From Paenibacillus plantiphilus (GTDB lineage: Bacteria; Bacillota; Bacilli; Paenibacillales; Paenibacillaceae), in NCBI RefSeq assembly GCF_927798095.1, contig NZ_CAKMMF010000036.1:1-50286 (forward strand): a stretch of DNA of 50,286 nucleotides, read 5' to 3'. The position numbers were made by a program, and so were the translations under genes. The notes beneath the pieces were generated by a model. It did no database searches. It saw only the letters and a program-made list of their open reading frames with translations, and had not been told where the DNA came from. This document shows, in pieces, positions 20,900-30,107 of this stretch. Positions within the stretch are counted from its first letter, which is position 1; every line of letters begins with the position of its first letter.

Positions 20900-22015
20900 T
20901 TATCTAAATATCTTCCCTTCTTTTGAAAAGAAGAAGTTTCTTGATATCGTCCAATCAAAGTAAAAGAATGTTTTATTGTGTTCTCTAAATGTGTTCAATT
21001 TTGACTTGCTTATTGTGGCCAAATGCCATGTATTCACTTTATTAAGTGTGTCTAATTTTATCGGTACTCTTAACGCTAATGGGGTCGTCTTTAAAAATTC
21101 TGGTGAAATATATGATCTAATAAAATGAGGATTACCAGTCATCATGTCAAAAAATAATGTTGTTTTCGGAACTGTTTTTACATTCTCCATCGTAATTTTG
21201 TACGCAACTAAATAATCTCCCTTCCAATCGCTCCTACTTATTTTATTGAGTTCAGGAACCCATTTCCGATAAGGACTATCCTTATCATCAAGGTCAATAA
21301 TTAAGATTTGCTCGAATGTACCTTTTACCGCATCCGAAAGAGCATGTGTTTGAGGCAAGGGATTTATCTTACCTCCCCACATCGTCTCCATGTTTGTTCC
21401 ACTCAATTCCACTTCCGCATAAGAAGCAGCACGCTTATCCATTTTTAAAGTTTGACCAGCAAGAGCTTGAAGTACACGATCGATAATAACTACAGCTTGC
21501 GCGCGAGTGGAGGACTCATCTTTACCCAACTCCCCATTAGCTACACCCGTAATGAGACCGCGTTTCGTCGCTTCATACATCAACTCTTTATCCTTCGCAT
21601 CCCTCAAGCTTCTGTCTACCGCACGCACCGCAATTCTGGCTGTCTCCAATCGTGTAATCGGCTTATCCCATCCAGCAGCGAAATCCTTCGTCGTATAAAC
21701 GCCTGCAGTCTTTGCGGCCTCAACATACGGTACATACCATGATTGCCCTTCCTTGCGCTCAGAAACATCAAGTTTAAGCGCTGTGACCGCCATTTTGATT
21801 AACTCTGCGCGTGTTACAGTTTGATTAGGTTTAAATGTGCCATCAGAGAATCCGTTCACGATTCCTCGCTGAACGAGACTTGCAACAGAAGAATAGAACC
21901 AGTCCGACGACTTCACATCGTTGAACCTTTCAGCAGTTGCAAAACTAGTAGTAAATGAAATTTGTGAAACAAGCAGAACTAACACAGCTACAAATAAACT
22001 AATCTTTCTTAACAT
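20900..22015 (-). CDS. SLH-domain surface protein, array copy 1
   Basis: 371 residues. Signal peptide, then three SLH domains: about 30-85 (SSDWFYSSVASLVQRGIVNG, TFKPNQTVTRAEL), 90-145 (WYVPYVEAAKTAGVY) and 150-200 (MYEATKRGLITGVANG). These normally bind pyruvylated cell-wall polymer. The tail of about 150 residues has a shared pattern (GTFEQILIIDLDD, SPYRKWV, then LNKVNTWHLATISK) with no known function. GGGAGAG precedes the ATG. It is the most diverged of the four heads and lies directly upstream of the giant secreted protein, so it may anchor or partner that protein (inference). Confidence 0.88.
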   Translation of the reverse strand: MLRKISLFVAVLVLLVSQISFTTSFATAERFNDVKSSDWFYSSVASLVQRGIVNGFSDGTFKPNQTVTRAELIKMAVTALKLDVSERKEGQSWYVPYVEAAKTAGVYTTKDFAAGWDKPITRLETARIAVRAVDRSLRDAKDKELMYEATKRGLITGVANGELGKDESSTRAQAVVIIDRVLQALAGQTLKMDKRAASYAEVELSGTNMETMWGGKINPLPQTHALSDAVKGTFEQILIIDLDDKDSPYRKWVPELNKISRSDWKGDYLVAYKITMENVKTVPKTTLFFDMMTGNPHFIRSYISPEFLKTTPLALRVPIKLDTLNKVNTWHLATISKSKLNTFREHNKTFFYFDWTISRNFFFSKEGKIFR

Positions 22016-22299
22016 TAATATCTCTCCCTTATCTCGTTAATGAACACCGTTTCAGAATGCTGCAGCAATGCTGGCAGCTATTCCTTTCATCCTGATGGTT
22101 CTTCACATCCCTCCTCATCTATCAACAATTAATTACATTGTTTTGAATATTGTAGTTGGCTAGCAGGAATGCTGACAGATAGATCCCGTAGATATGAGGC
22201 TGAATATTTTTGATAGCCTCTCATATTGGAAGATCTTACAGTTCGTGCAGGCTCTGCTGCTGCTGAAACTGATTATTTGTTTTTTCATTGTTCCAATTC

Positions 22300-23421
22300 T
22301 CACTCCTCCTTATAAAAAATTCGTCCTTCAGGTGCTAAATGAATTACACTTTGGTTATTGCGCTGAAAGTTAAAAAATGGCCAGTTTTTTTCTTTGAAGC
22401 GCGCAAGTTTTTCTTTGCTAATAGTAACTAGATGCCACGTCGTTACTTGGTTTAATTTATTCAATATGATGGGTATTCTTTTGCTAAATGCTGTCTTAGT
22501 ATCTGGTGAGATTACTCCTCTTCGAAAATCCGGGTTACCTATAAGCATGTCAGAATAAAACCATGCTTTAGGGATAATCTTGGAATTCTTCATTGTAATC
22601 TTGAAGGCAATAAGATTATCACCCTTCCAGCTCTTACTATCTATTTTCACAAAATCGATAACCCAATTTCTGTACGGGCTATTCTTATCATCTAAATCGA
22701 CGAATAGAATCTCCTCGAATGTACCTTCCACAACATCGGAAAACTTGTGCGTTTGAGGCAAAGCATTCATCTTCCCGCCCCACATCGTCTCCATATTCGT
22801 TCCACGCAGTTCCACTTCCGCATAAGAAGCAGCACGCTTATCCATTTTTAAAGTCTGGCCAGCAAGAGCTTGAAGTACACGATCAATAATAACGACAGCT
22901 TGGGCGCGGGTAGAAGACTCGTCTTTACCTAGCTCTCCATTAGCTACACCCGTAATAAGACCGCGCTTCGTCGCTTCATACATCAACTCTGTGTCCTTCG
23001 CATCTCTCAAGCTTCTGTCTACCGCACGCACCGCAATTCTAGCCGTCTCCAGTCGTGTAATCGGCTGATCCCATCCAGCGGCGAAATCCTTCGTCGTATA
23101 GACACCTGCAGTCTTTGCGGCCTCAACATACGGAACATACCAGGATTGCCCTTCCTTGCTCTCTGCAACATCAAGCTTAAGCGCTGTGACCACCATCTTA
23201 ATTAACTCTGCGCGTGTTACCGTTTGTTTAGGTTTGAATGTTCCGTCAGAGAATCCATTCACGATTCCTCGCTGCACGAGACTTGCAACAGATGAATAGA
23301 ACCAGTCCGACGACTTCACATCCTTGAAGCCTTCAGCAGTCGCAGAACTAGTAGTGATTGAAATTTGTGAACCAAGTAGAAATAACACAGCTGCAATTAA
23401 ACTAAAACTAATCTTTCTCAT
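22300..23421 (-). CDS. SLH-domain surface protein, array copy 2
   Basis: 373 residues. The ATG at 23421 (MRKISFSLIAAVLFLLGSQ) with AAGGGAGA 10 nt upstream is preferred over an in-frame ATG at 23475 that lacks a site and a signal-peptide-like start. Residues 1-225 (signal peptide and three SLH domains) are almost identical to copies 3 and 4. The tail has diverged (TFEEILFVDLDDKNSPYRNW, then LNQVTTWHLVTISKEKL). It differs from copy 3 in a few head positions such as AESK for SERK. Tail function unknown. Confidence 0.88.
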   Translation of the reverse strand: MRKISFSLIAAVLFLLGSQISITTSSATAEGFKDVKSSDWFYSSVASLVQRGIVNGFSDGTFKPKQTVTRAELIKMVVTALKLDVAESKEGQSWYVPYVEAAKTAGVYTTKDFAAGWDQPITRLETARIAVRAVDRSLRDAKDTELMYEATKRGLITGVANGELGKDESSTRAQAVVIIDRVLQALAGQTLKMDKRAASYAEVELRGTNMETMWGGKMNALPQTHKFSDVVEGTFEEILFVDLDDKNSPYRNWVIDFVKIDSKSWKGDNLIAFKITMKNSKIIPKAWFYSDMLIGNPDFRRGVISPDTKTAFSKRIPIILNKLNQVTTWHLVTISKEKLARFKEKNWPFFNFQRNNQSVIHLAPEGRIFYKEE

Positions 23422-23566
23422 CAGTAATAGATCTCCCTTATCTCGATAATGAATCGTTTCAGAACGTTGCAGCAATGCGGGCTGCTATCCGTTCATCCTA
23501 TTGATTCTTCTCACCCCCTTTATAAATCAACAATTAAATACATTGTTTAGAATATTTCACCACCGC

Positions 23567-24688
23567 CTATGAAAACACTCTCCCTTTTGGTGCTAATAAG
23601 AATGATTTCTGAATATTCCAATCAAAATACCAAAAATAACTGTTCTTAGCCTTGTACTCTGCGATCTTTTCTTTGCTTATTGTGAACAGATCCCACGTCG
23701 TTACTTTGTTCATCGAATTAAAGGAAATATACTTTTGAATCGCAATTGGGCTTGATTTTGTATGTTCTTCTGGAATAACTGCCCTTACCATATATGGATT
23801 TCCAATAAGCATAAAGCTATAAAGAATTTCGGCTTTTTTGATGATTTTTGTATTCTCCATTGTCACTTTAAATGCGAGCAGATAATCCCCTTTCCATGGA
23901 TTACCATCAATTTTTAATAGTTCTGGCACCCACCCCCGATATGGACTATTTTTATCATCGAGATCAATTATAAGCACTTGCTCAAAAGTACCTTTAACTT
24001 CGTAAGACAAATCCTGTTTCAACGGTAGCGGGTACATCTTCCCGCCCCACATCGTCTCCATATTCGTTCCACGCAGTTCCACTTCCGCATAAGAAGCAGC
24101 GCGCTTATCCATTTTTAAAGTCTGACCAGCAAGAGCTTGAAGCACACGATCGATAATAACGACAGCTTGAGCGCGGGTAGAAGACTCGTCTTTACCCAGT
24201 TCCCCATTAGCTACACCCGTAATAAGACCGCGCTTCGTCGCTTCATACATCAACTCTGTGTCCTTCGCATCTCTCAAGCTTCTGTCTTCCGCACGCACCG
24301 CAATTCTAGCCGTCTCCAGTCGTGTAATCGGCTGATCCCATCCAGCAGCGAAATCCTTCGTCGTATACACGCCTGCAGTCTTTGCGGCCTCAACATACGG
24401 AACATACCAGGATTGCCCTTCCTTGCGCTCAGAAACATCAAGTTTAAGCGCTGTAACCACCATCTTAATTAATTCTGCGCGTGTTACCGTTTGTTTAGGT
24501 TTGAATGTTCCGTCAGAGAATCCATTCACGATTCCTCGCTGCACGAGACTTGCAACAGATGAATAGAACCAGTCCGACGACTTCACATCCTTGAAGCCTT
24601 CAGCAGTCGCAGAACTAGTAGTGATTGAAATTTGTGAACCAAGTAGAAATAACACAGCTGCGATTAAACTAAAACTAATCTTTCTCAT
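23567..24688 (-). CDS. SLH-domain surface protein, array copy 3
   Basis: 373 residues, the same length as copies 2 and 4. Same signal peptide and three SLH domains, with SERK as in copy 1 and WDQP as in copy 2, plus a unique Val-to-Glu change in RAEDRSLRD. The tail has the shared frame (GTFEQVLIIDLDDKNSPYRG, TMENTKIIKKAE, MNKVTTWDLFTISKEK) but its own sequence. Its upstream region lacks about 43 bp that copies 2 and 4 have. Confidence 0.88.
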   Translation of the reverse strand: MRKISFSLIAAVLFLLGSQISITTSSATAEGFKDVKSSDWFYSSVASLVQRGIVNGFSDGTFKPKQTVTRAELIKMVVTALKLDVSERKEGQSWYVPYVEAAKTAGVYTTKDFAAGWDQPITRLETARIAVRAEDRSLRDAKDTELMYEATKRGLITGVANGELGKDESSTRAQAVVIIDRVLQALAGQTLKMDKRAASYAEVELRGTNMETMWGGKMYPLPLKQDLSYEVKGTFEQVLIIDLDDKNSPYRGWVPELLKIDGNPWKGDYLLAFKVTMENTKIIKKAEILYSFMLIGNPYMVRAVIPEEHTKSSPIAIQKYISFNSMNKVTTWDLFTISKEKIAEYKAKNSYFWYFDWNIQKSFLLAPKGRVFS

Positions 24689-24881
24689 CAGTAATAGATC
24701 TCCCTTAACTCGATAATGAATCGTTTCAGAACGTTGCAGCAATGCTAGCTGCTATCCGTTCATCCTGTACATTGTTTAGAATATTTTTCCGCCTCCTCTT
24801 GAATGAAAACAATTGTATTAGTAATGAAGTAATAATTGTTACTAAAGTGATAATAGAGAGGGTACGTTTCAATTATTCCAC

Positions 24882-26003
24882 CTACTTCCCAAAAATCTTT
24901 CCTTTTGGAGCAAGATCAATATCTTTTCCATTTGTAAGCGTAAAATATAACAATGCCATATTCGATTTCTTAAAGTCTGAAAGTTTATCTTTACTTATTA
25001 CCTGTAGATCCCAGGTAGTAATTTTATTTAACGTATCTTGTAGAATATATTTTTTTTGACCAAAAGGGGATGGTTTTTCTTTATTTAAAGGTATATAGGC
25101 ATCCATGAAATGAGGTGCACTAGCAAGGTTATTAAAATAGAAAAAACCTTTTGGAGTTACTTTTGTATTCTCTAGTACAATTTTAAAGGCTACTAAATAA
25201 TCCTTATTTGTTTCAACCCCATTGATTTTTTTTACTGTTGTAGCCCAACTACGATAAGGGCTTTCTGAATCTTCAAGGTCGATGATCAGAATTTGCTCGA
25301 AAGTACCGGTTATTGATGTGTATAAACTATGTTTTTGAGGAAGATCATTCATCTTCCCGCCCCACATCGTCTCCATATTCGTTCCACGCAGTTCCACTTC
25401 CGCATAAGAAGCAGCACGCTTATCCATTTTTAAAGTCTGACCAGCAAGAGCTTGAAGCACACGATCGATAATAACGACAGCTTGAGCGCGGGTAGAAGAC
25501 TCGTCTTTCCCCAACTCCCCATTGGCTACACCCGTAATAAGACCACGCTTCGTCGCTTCATACATCAACTCTGTGTCCTTCGCATCTCTCAAGCTTCTGT
25601 CTACCGCACGCACCGCAATTCTGGCTGTCTCCAATCGTGTAATCGGCTTATCCCATCCAGCAGCGAAATCCTTCGTCGTATAAACGCCTGCAGTCTTTGC
25701 GGCCTCAACATACGGTACATACCAGGATTGCCCTTCCTTGCGCTCTGCAACGTCAAGCTTAAGCGCTGTGACCGCCATCTTAATTAACTCTGCGCGTGTT
25801 ACCGTTTGTTTAGGTTTGAATGTTCCGTCAGAGAATCCATTCACGATTCCTCGCTGCACGAGACTTGCAACAGATGAATAGAACCAGTCCGACGACTTCA
25901 CATCCTTGAAGCCTTCAGCAGTCGCAGAACTAGTAGTGATTGAAATTTGTGAACCAAGTAGAAATAACACAGCTGCGATTAAACTAAAACTAATCTTTCT
26001 CAT
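24882..26003 (-). CDS. SLH-domain surface protein, array copy 4
   Basis: 373 residues; first gene of the array in transcription direction. Head as in copies 2 and 3 (AERK, WDKP). The tail starts after MWGGKM at about residue 225 and is the most different (SLYTSITGTFEQILIIDLED, VTPKGFFYFNNLASAPHFMD), yet keeps SPYRSW and LNKITTWDLQVISKDKL. Predicted to be exported and held to secondary cell-wall polymer. Tail function unknown. Confidence 0.88.
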   Translation of the reverse strand: MRKISFSLIAAVLFLLGSQISITTSSATAEGFKDVKSSDWFYSSVASLVQRGIVNGFSDGTFKPKQTVTRAELIKMAVTALKLDVAERKEGQSWYVPYVEAAKTAGVYTTKDFAAGWDKPITRLETARIAVRAVDRSLRDAKDTELMYEATKRGLITGVANGELGKDESSTRAQAVVIIDRVLQALAGQTLKMDKRAASYAEVELRGTNMETMWGGKMNDLPQKHSLYTSITGTFEQILIIDLEDSESPYRSWATTVKKINGVETNKDYLVAFKIVLENTKVTPKGFFYFNNLASAPHFMDAYIPLNKEKPSPFGQKKYILQDTLNKITTWDLQVISKDKLSDFKKSNMALLYFTLTNGKDIDLAPKGKIFGK

Positions 26004-26176
26004 CAGTAATAGATCTCCCTTAACTCGATAATGAATCGTTTCAGAACGTTGCAGCAATGCTGGCTGCTATCCGTTCATCCTATTGATTCTTCTCATCCCC
26101 CTTTATAAATCAACAATTAAATACATTGTTTAGGATATTTTACCACCTCTTCTATCATTCGACGATACCTTACAAC

Positions 26177-26226
26177 AAAAAAAGCACCCGCCTGCAAGCC
26201 GAAAATCAGCCTACAAGCAGGTGCTT
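26177..26226 (-). terminator. Intrinsic terminator of the glycosyltransferase gene
   Basis: A long stem (AAGCACC... with GGTGCTT, continued by G-U pairs to about 20 bp) is followed on the minus strand by seven T. It lies 80 bp after the stop at 26306. Confidence 0.85.
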
Positions 26227-26305
26227 CCTGCTATAAGTCATATACAAGCATTTCGTTCAATTACATTTATCTTACTCAAACTCGGCTAGAATTTCAACCT
26301 ATATT

Positions 26306-27466
26306 TTACATATCCCTATTTTCCCGAAGTACATTCAGCCAACGAACCGCTGTATGATGCCAAGTGAATTGCTGCTCCACACGCTCTCTGCTTCGCCTGC
26401 CCATAGATAGCCGCAGCTGTTCATCCTGCAGCAATTGCAGCAGTCGTTCTCGTGTCTCCGCCTCTACAGCCTCCGGATTCACAAGAAAGCCTGTAACGCC
26501 GTCCTCGATTATTTCCTTCATTCCTCCTGCCCGTGTTGCAACGACAGGTAGCCCGCAAGACATCGCCTCAACGTTAACTAAACCGAATGCCTCCCGGCTG
26601 CCTGAAGGTACTACAGCCACATCTGCGCCAAGAAACCAGTCTGGCACCTCTGAATATGGCACATACGGGACAAATTGCACATGCCCGGACATTCTTCGCC
26701 CAAGCCGATGAAGTCTCCGTACATAGGCTGTCTGTCTGGTTGAACCATAGAACGCCCCTCCTACAACTACGAGCAGCGCCGATGGATGCCGCTTTATAAG
26801 CTCAGGCATAAGCTGCAGCAGGTGATGCACACCCTTCTTCCCGATTAATCTGCCCATAAACAATATCACGCTGCGCCCGCTCCATCTTCGCTCATCTCGC
26901 AATATAGCCCGATGCCGTTCTCCCTCTACAGAGAATTGCGACCGAAATCGATCCGTGTCAACACCGGGGTATATGACTCTCAGCTTATGGGCACAGCTTG
27001 GAACACGAGCAGCAACAACCTCTCTGAGGAACTCGCTGTTTACAAGTATTTTCTCGGCTGACTGCATGCTTCTCGTCAACGTCTCCGGTCGAATTGCCTT
27101 TCTCCCAATAAATGTTGCCGAATGCAAGTGCAGCCATACCCGGCTGCCAGGCCTTGATTTCTTCAGTATTAGGACAGTCCCTGGACGATTCTCCACTTCA
27201 ATAACGTCCGGTGAATATTGCAGCAGCGCCTTGCCGATTCGATCTACATACTTCCGTTTGTCGCCTGCCGGATACCGTTCACAGGTAGCGCCGCCAAGCA
27301 TGCCCCGCTTCGGCAGCGACCTGCCGGCCCTGCCATAAATACGTGCTTGAACATCTGGTACAAGCAGCGGTACGAATTTCTCTACGACACGCTCGACGGA
27401 GCTGCTGTTAGGCGAAGGAAGTGGAAAAGCGCCAGGAGTTACAAACGCGATTCGAGGTCGCGTCAT
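26306..27466 (-). CDS. Family-4 glycosyltransferase (CotSA/YqgM-like)
   Basis: 386 residues, GT-B fold. The N-terminal half has IAFVTPGAFPLPSPNSSSVE; the C-terminal half has the GT4 features FMGRLIGKKGVHHLL, VVVGGAF and the nucleotide-sugar motif SGSREAFGLVNVEAMSCGLP. No membrane segment, so cytoplasmic. The family transfers sugars from nucleotide donors; spore-coat CotSA is one relative, but nothing here proves a coat role. I use the ATG at 27466 with AAAGGAG upstream; the ATG at 27493 has no site. It lies next to the SLH array, so envelope glycan synthesis is possible (inference). Confidence 0.85.
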   Translation of the reverse strand: MTRPRIAFVTPGAFPLPSPNSSSVERVVEKFVPLLVPDVQARIYGRAGRSLPKRGMLGGATCERYPAGDKRKYVDRIGKALLQYSPDVIEVENRPGTVLILKKSRPGSRVWLHLHSATFIGRKAIRPETLTRSMQSAEKILVNSEFLREVVAARVPSCAHKLRVIYPGVDTDRFRSQFSVEGERHRAILRDERRWSGRSVILFMGRLIGKKGVHHLLQLMPELIKRHPSALLVVVGGAFYGSTRQTAYVRRLHRLGRRMSGHVQFVPYVPYSEVPDWFLGADVAVVPSGSREAFGLVNVEAMSCGLPVVATRAGGMKEIIEDGVTGFLVNPEAVEAETRERLLQLLQDEQLRLSMGRRSRERVEQQFTWHHTAVRWLNVLRENRDM

Positions 27467-27648
27467 CGATGCATCAGCTCCTTTCTCACACATGCTTGTT
27501 TTGCTGTTACAGCATACGTAAAACTCTGATGCATGAACCCGTCATTCCCCCAGTAGAGACGCCTTTTGTACACTGCCTTTCGAGCTTTTCAATGGCAGCA
27601 TCTATCCCAGACTACCAGCTCCACCTCCTGCGAGCCATCTCCAAATGG

Positions 27649-27942
27649 TCAGCGCTGTGCAGGCAATCGAGCGCTCTCCAGCAGTCTTCCAGCTATGTAA
27701 GGGCCAAGGTAAGCGCCGCTTGCAAGAAACACCGGATTAAGCAGCACCTCATGAACCTTGGTCATAAAAACTGTATCATCCGCCAATGTCTCGATAATCG
27801 TAGCTGATGCCGGAATGAAGAAGCCCGCAACCGCAAGCATTGCTGCGATATCTATGCCGATCTGCGCCGTTCGGCTGTTGCTGCGCGCCCAGCAGCATAG
27901 AAATGCTCCAGCGGCTAATCCAATTAATAAGACAGCCAGCAT
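27649..27942 (-). CDS. Small membrane protein of unknown function
   Basis: 97 residues with hydrophobic stretches near the N-terminus (MLAVLLIGLAAGAFLCCWA), in the middle (AAMLAVAGFFIPASATII) and near the C-terminus (VFLASGAYLGPYIAGRLL), so two or three membrane passes. The ATG at 27942 has GAGGTGA upstream; a TTG at 27948 is less likely. I do not recognise the family. Confidence 0.65.
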   Translation of the reverse strand: MLAVLLIGLAAGAFLCCWARSNSRTAQIGIDIAAMLAVAGFFIPASATIIETLADDTVFMTKVHEVLLNPVFLASGAYLGPYIAGRLLESARLPAQR

Positions 27943-28125
27943 TGTCAATCACCTCAATATCCAGCATTCGCCAGAAATGAATTCATTAAACATCCCCCGG
28001 CAGTGAATTGTTATTGCAACCGCTTATGACAAACTGTATTGATTAATGGAACGCGATATGTCAAACTAGTCGGAGACCTGCATAACACGATGCATGGTAA
28101 TTTAGAAAGGACGTGAATTTGCAGC

Positions 28126-28914
28126 ATGGCCAAATGGCTGCTACGATCGATGACCGAGCTCAGCTCTCGCAAATGGATCTCGCGTATAACCGGACGCTTC
28201 GCCCAATCGCGTGCAAGCCGGCGTTTTATCCCCCGATTTGCCAAGACATACAGCATTCAAGTTGAAGAGGCCGAGAAACGGCTTGACGAATACAGTACGC
28301 TGAATGAATTTTTCACCAGACGGTTGAAATCCGGTGCTCGGACAATAGATTCCGCAACTGCCTCACTTGTCAGCCCTGTTGATGCGCTCATCACTGGTAT
28401 CGGACCGATTCATGCGGGTACAATTATAAATGTCAAAGGTCAGGATTACACGGTCGAGGAATTGCTTAACCATTCCCCGCGAACAGAGAATTACAGAGAC
28501 GGCTACTACATGGTTCTCTATCTGAGCCCTACGGACTATCACCGTATTCATACCCCTGTGGACGGCAGGATTATCGAGCGCGAGCATGTTCCTGGCAAGG
28601 TTTATCCCGTCAATGATTTCGGCCTTCGGCATATGCCGAAGGTGCTGAGCCGGAATGAGCGGCTTATCACCTACATTCAGCATCAAAGCGGCGAGACAGC
28701 TGTGGTCAAAGTCGGTGCGATGAATGTAAGCAGCATCAAATATGTGGAGCCCCTCCATGACAAGGTTGGTAAAGGCCAAGAGCTTGCATACTTCGAATTC
28801 GGATCAACTGTCGTGCTGCTTACAGAGGATGATACTTTCGCTCCGAGAAGCGATCTTATGACAGGCGTCAAGGTAAGAATGGGTGAGAAGCTTGGGAGCA
28901 TTATTGAAAGCTGA
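28126..28914 (+). CDS. psd: Phosphatidylserine decarboxylase proenzyme
   Basis: 262 residues, as in Bacillus. It makes phosphatidylethanolamine from phosphatidylserine at the membrane. Seen: STLNEFFTRRLKSGAR, SPVDALI, YLSPTDYHRIHTPVDG (catalytic His region), VGAMNVSSI, and the self-cleavage site FGSTVVLL, whose serine becomes the pyruvoyl group. The start ATG has an AAAGGA site 14 nt upstream and an in-frame stop just before it. No pssA gene is next to it. Confidence 0.95.
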   Translation: MAKWLLRSMTELSSRKWISRITGRFAQSRASRRFIPRFAKTYSIQVEEAEKRLDEYSTLNEFFTRRLKSGARTIDSATASLVSPVDALITGIGPIHAGTIINVKGQDYTVEELLNHSPRTENYRDGYYMVLYLSPTDYHRIHTPVDGRIIEREHVPGKVYPVNDFGLRHMPKVLSRNERLITYIQHQSGETAVVKVGAMNVSSIKYVEPLHDKVGKGQELAYFEFGSTVVLLTEDDTFAPRSDLMTGVKVRMGEKLGSIIES

Positions 28915-28946
28915 TCACGTCTATATTTGACCGCTCATACTAAAAC

Positions 28947-28995
28947 AACGCCGCTGCAAGCATCCTCTTTACGGACGATGCTTAGCAGCGGCGTT
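28947..28995. terminator. Bidirectional terminator between psd and the AraC gene
   Basis: An 18-bp stem (AACGCCGCTGCAAGCATC and its complement, one bulge) separates two convergent genes. Both sides are AT-rich (ATTATTT on plus, TTGTTTTA on minus). Confidence 0.75.
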
Positions 28996-29065
28996 ATTAT
29001 TTCCGAGCTCTATACGAATACGAGTATGAGATTGTACCTGTTCCATTCCAAATAAACATCATCCG

Positions 29066-29851
29066 TCATCTGATTTCCGATGGACTTTTACCCGTGTATT
29101 GCTTAAACTGCCGGCTGAAGAAAAATATATCCCGATAACCAAGCGCATCCGCGACCTCCGTCACGTTCATCCCCGCATGCATGAGCAGATGCTGCGCCCG
29201 TTCAATTCGAGTGCGAATCAAATACGTCTGCACAGACGTCCCTATAATATCCTTGAACTTGATTGAGAAATATCTTGGCGAAAGCTGCGCGCGCTGTGCC
29301 AGCTCCTCTACACGATGCGCAATACTAGGATTCTGACGAATAAAATTCGCCACCTCGTGAATCTCCTCGGTCAATTGATTGCTCGCCTTCCGCTCTTTGG
29401 GCCCCTCGTAATCTACACGCAATAAATGAATCATCAACTGCTTCAATATGAGCTGAGCTTCCTCCTCTGCAGCATAAGTCTTAACAAGGAAGAGCCGTAC
29501 ATACCTTGATAATAAATTTTCGAAATCAACGGTCTCGTTCAGAATACGATAGGATTGCGGGATAAGATCAACCTGCTCCGTTACATCAAAATGAATATAA
29601 GTGAGCACTAGTGGCTTCTGCGGGTTATGGGTGGCGCTTGGATGATCATTCGGACGGAATAGAAAGCAGCTTCCTGGTCCGATTTCATATACCCTACCAT
29701 TCAATTCAAGCTCTCCCTGGCCGCTCCAAACATAAAAAAGATCAAAGTTGGCCATTGGTTTTTCTCTTTTTTGCCATTTCCATCCAGGCTCGCAAACAAT
29801 TTTAGCGAATGCCGACAGCAATTTAATGGATGAAGGCGGACAATGCAGCAT
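29066..29851 (-). CDS. AraC-family transcriptional regulator
   Basis: 261 residues. The N-terminal half is a cupin-type sensor domain (YVWSGQGELELNGRVYEIGPG, FRPNDHPS). The C-terminal 100 residues hold two helix-turn-helix motifs (VEELAQRAQLSPRYFSIKFK and MNVTEVADALGYRDIFFFSR) ending in the AraC signature QFKQYTGKSPSEIR. AGGGGAGGGAG sits 5 nt before the ATG. It faces away from the aminotransferase gene at 30108 and shares its 256-bp upstream region, so it could regulate that gene, but no operator is evident. Sensor ligand unknown; sugars are common for this type. Confidence 0.9.
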   Translation of the reverse strand: MLHCPPSSIKLLSAFAKIVCEPGWKWQKREKPMANFDLFYVWSGQGELELNGRVYEIGPGSCFLFRPNDHPSATHNPQKPLVLTYIHFDVTEQVDLIPQSYRILNETVDFENLLSRYVRLFLVKTYAAEEEAQLILKQLMIHLLRVDYEGPKERKASNQLTEEIHEVANFIRQNPSIAHRVEELAQRAQLSPRYFSIKFKDIIGTSVQTYLIRTRIERAQHLLMHAGMNVTEVADALGYRDIFFFSRQFKQYTGKSPSEIR

Positions 29852-30107
29852 GGTGGCTCCCTCCCCTTTAAATCAATAGCAGTGATTGGATTCCCAGTCG
29901 CTGCGGACTGGCCTTGTTGTTGTCATCATACAACAGCATAATTTACACGCGCAAGCCCAACAGGCCATCGATTGCGAATAGAAATAATTGTTTGCTATTT
30001 CATTTTCTTTAATGGCCTTCCACTCCAATAAAGTGATATAATATGAGCTAAATGGTTTTCTGTACAGGTAAGCTTAAGAATAAGAAATGAACACATTGGA
30101 AGGATGA

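Larger units (their letters stand above)
20900..26140 (-). repeat. Four tandem SLH gene copies with conserved leaders and heads
   Basis: Each unit is about 1.2-1.3 kb. The 5' two thirds of each gene and, in units 1, 2 and 4, about 120 bp upstream are near-identical, including a conserved AACAATGTATTTAATTGTT-like palindromic box. Only the last 450 bp or so of each gene differ. No terminator with a clear T tract is seen between the units. Confidence 0.9.
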
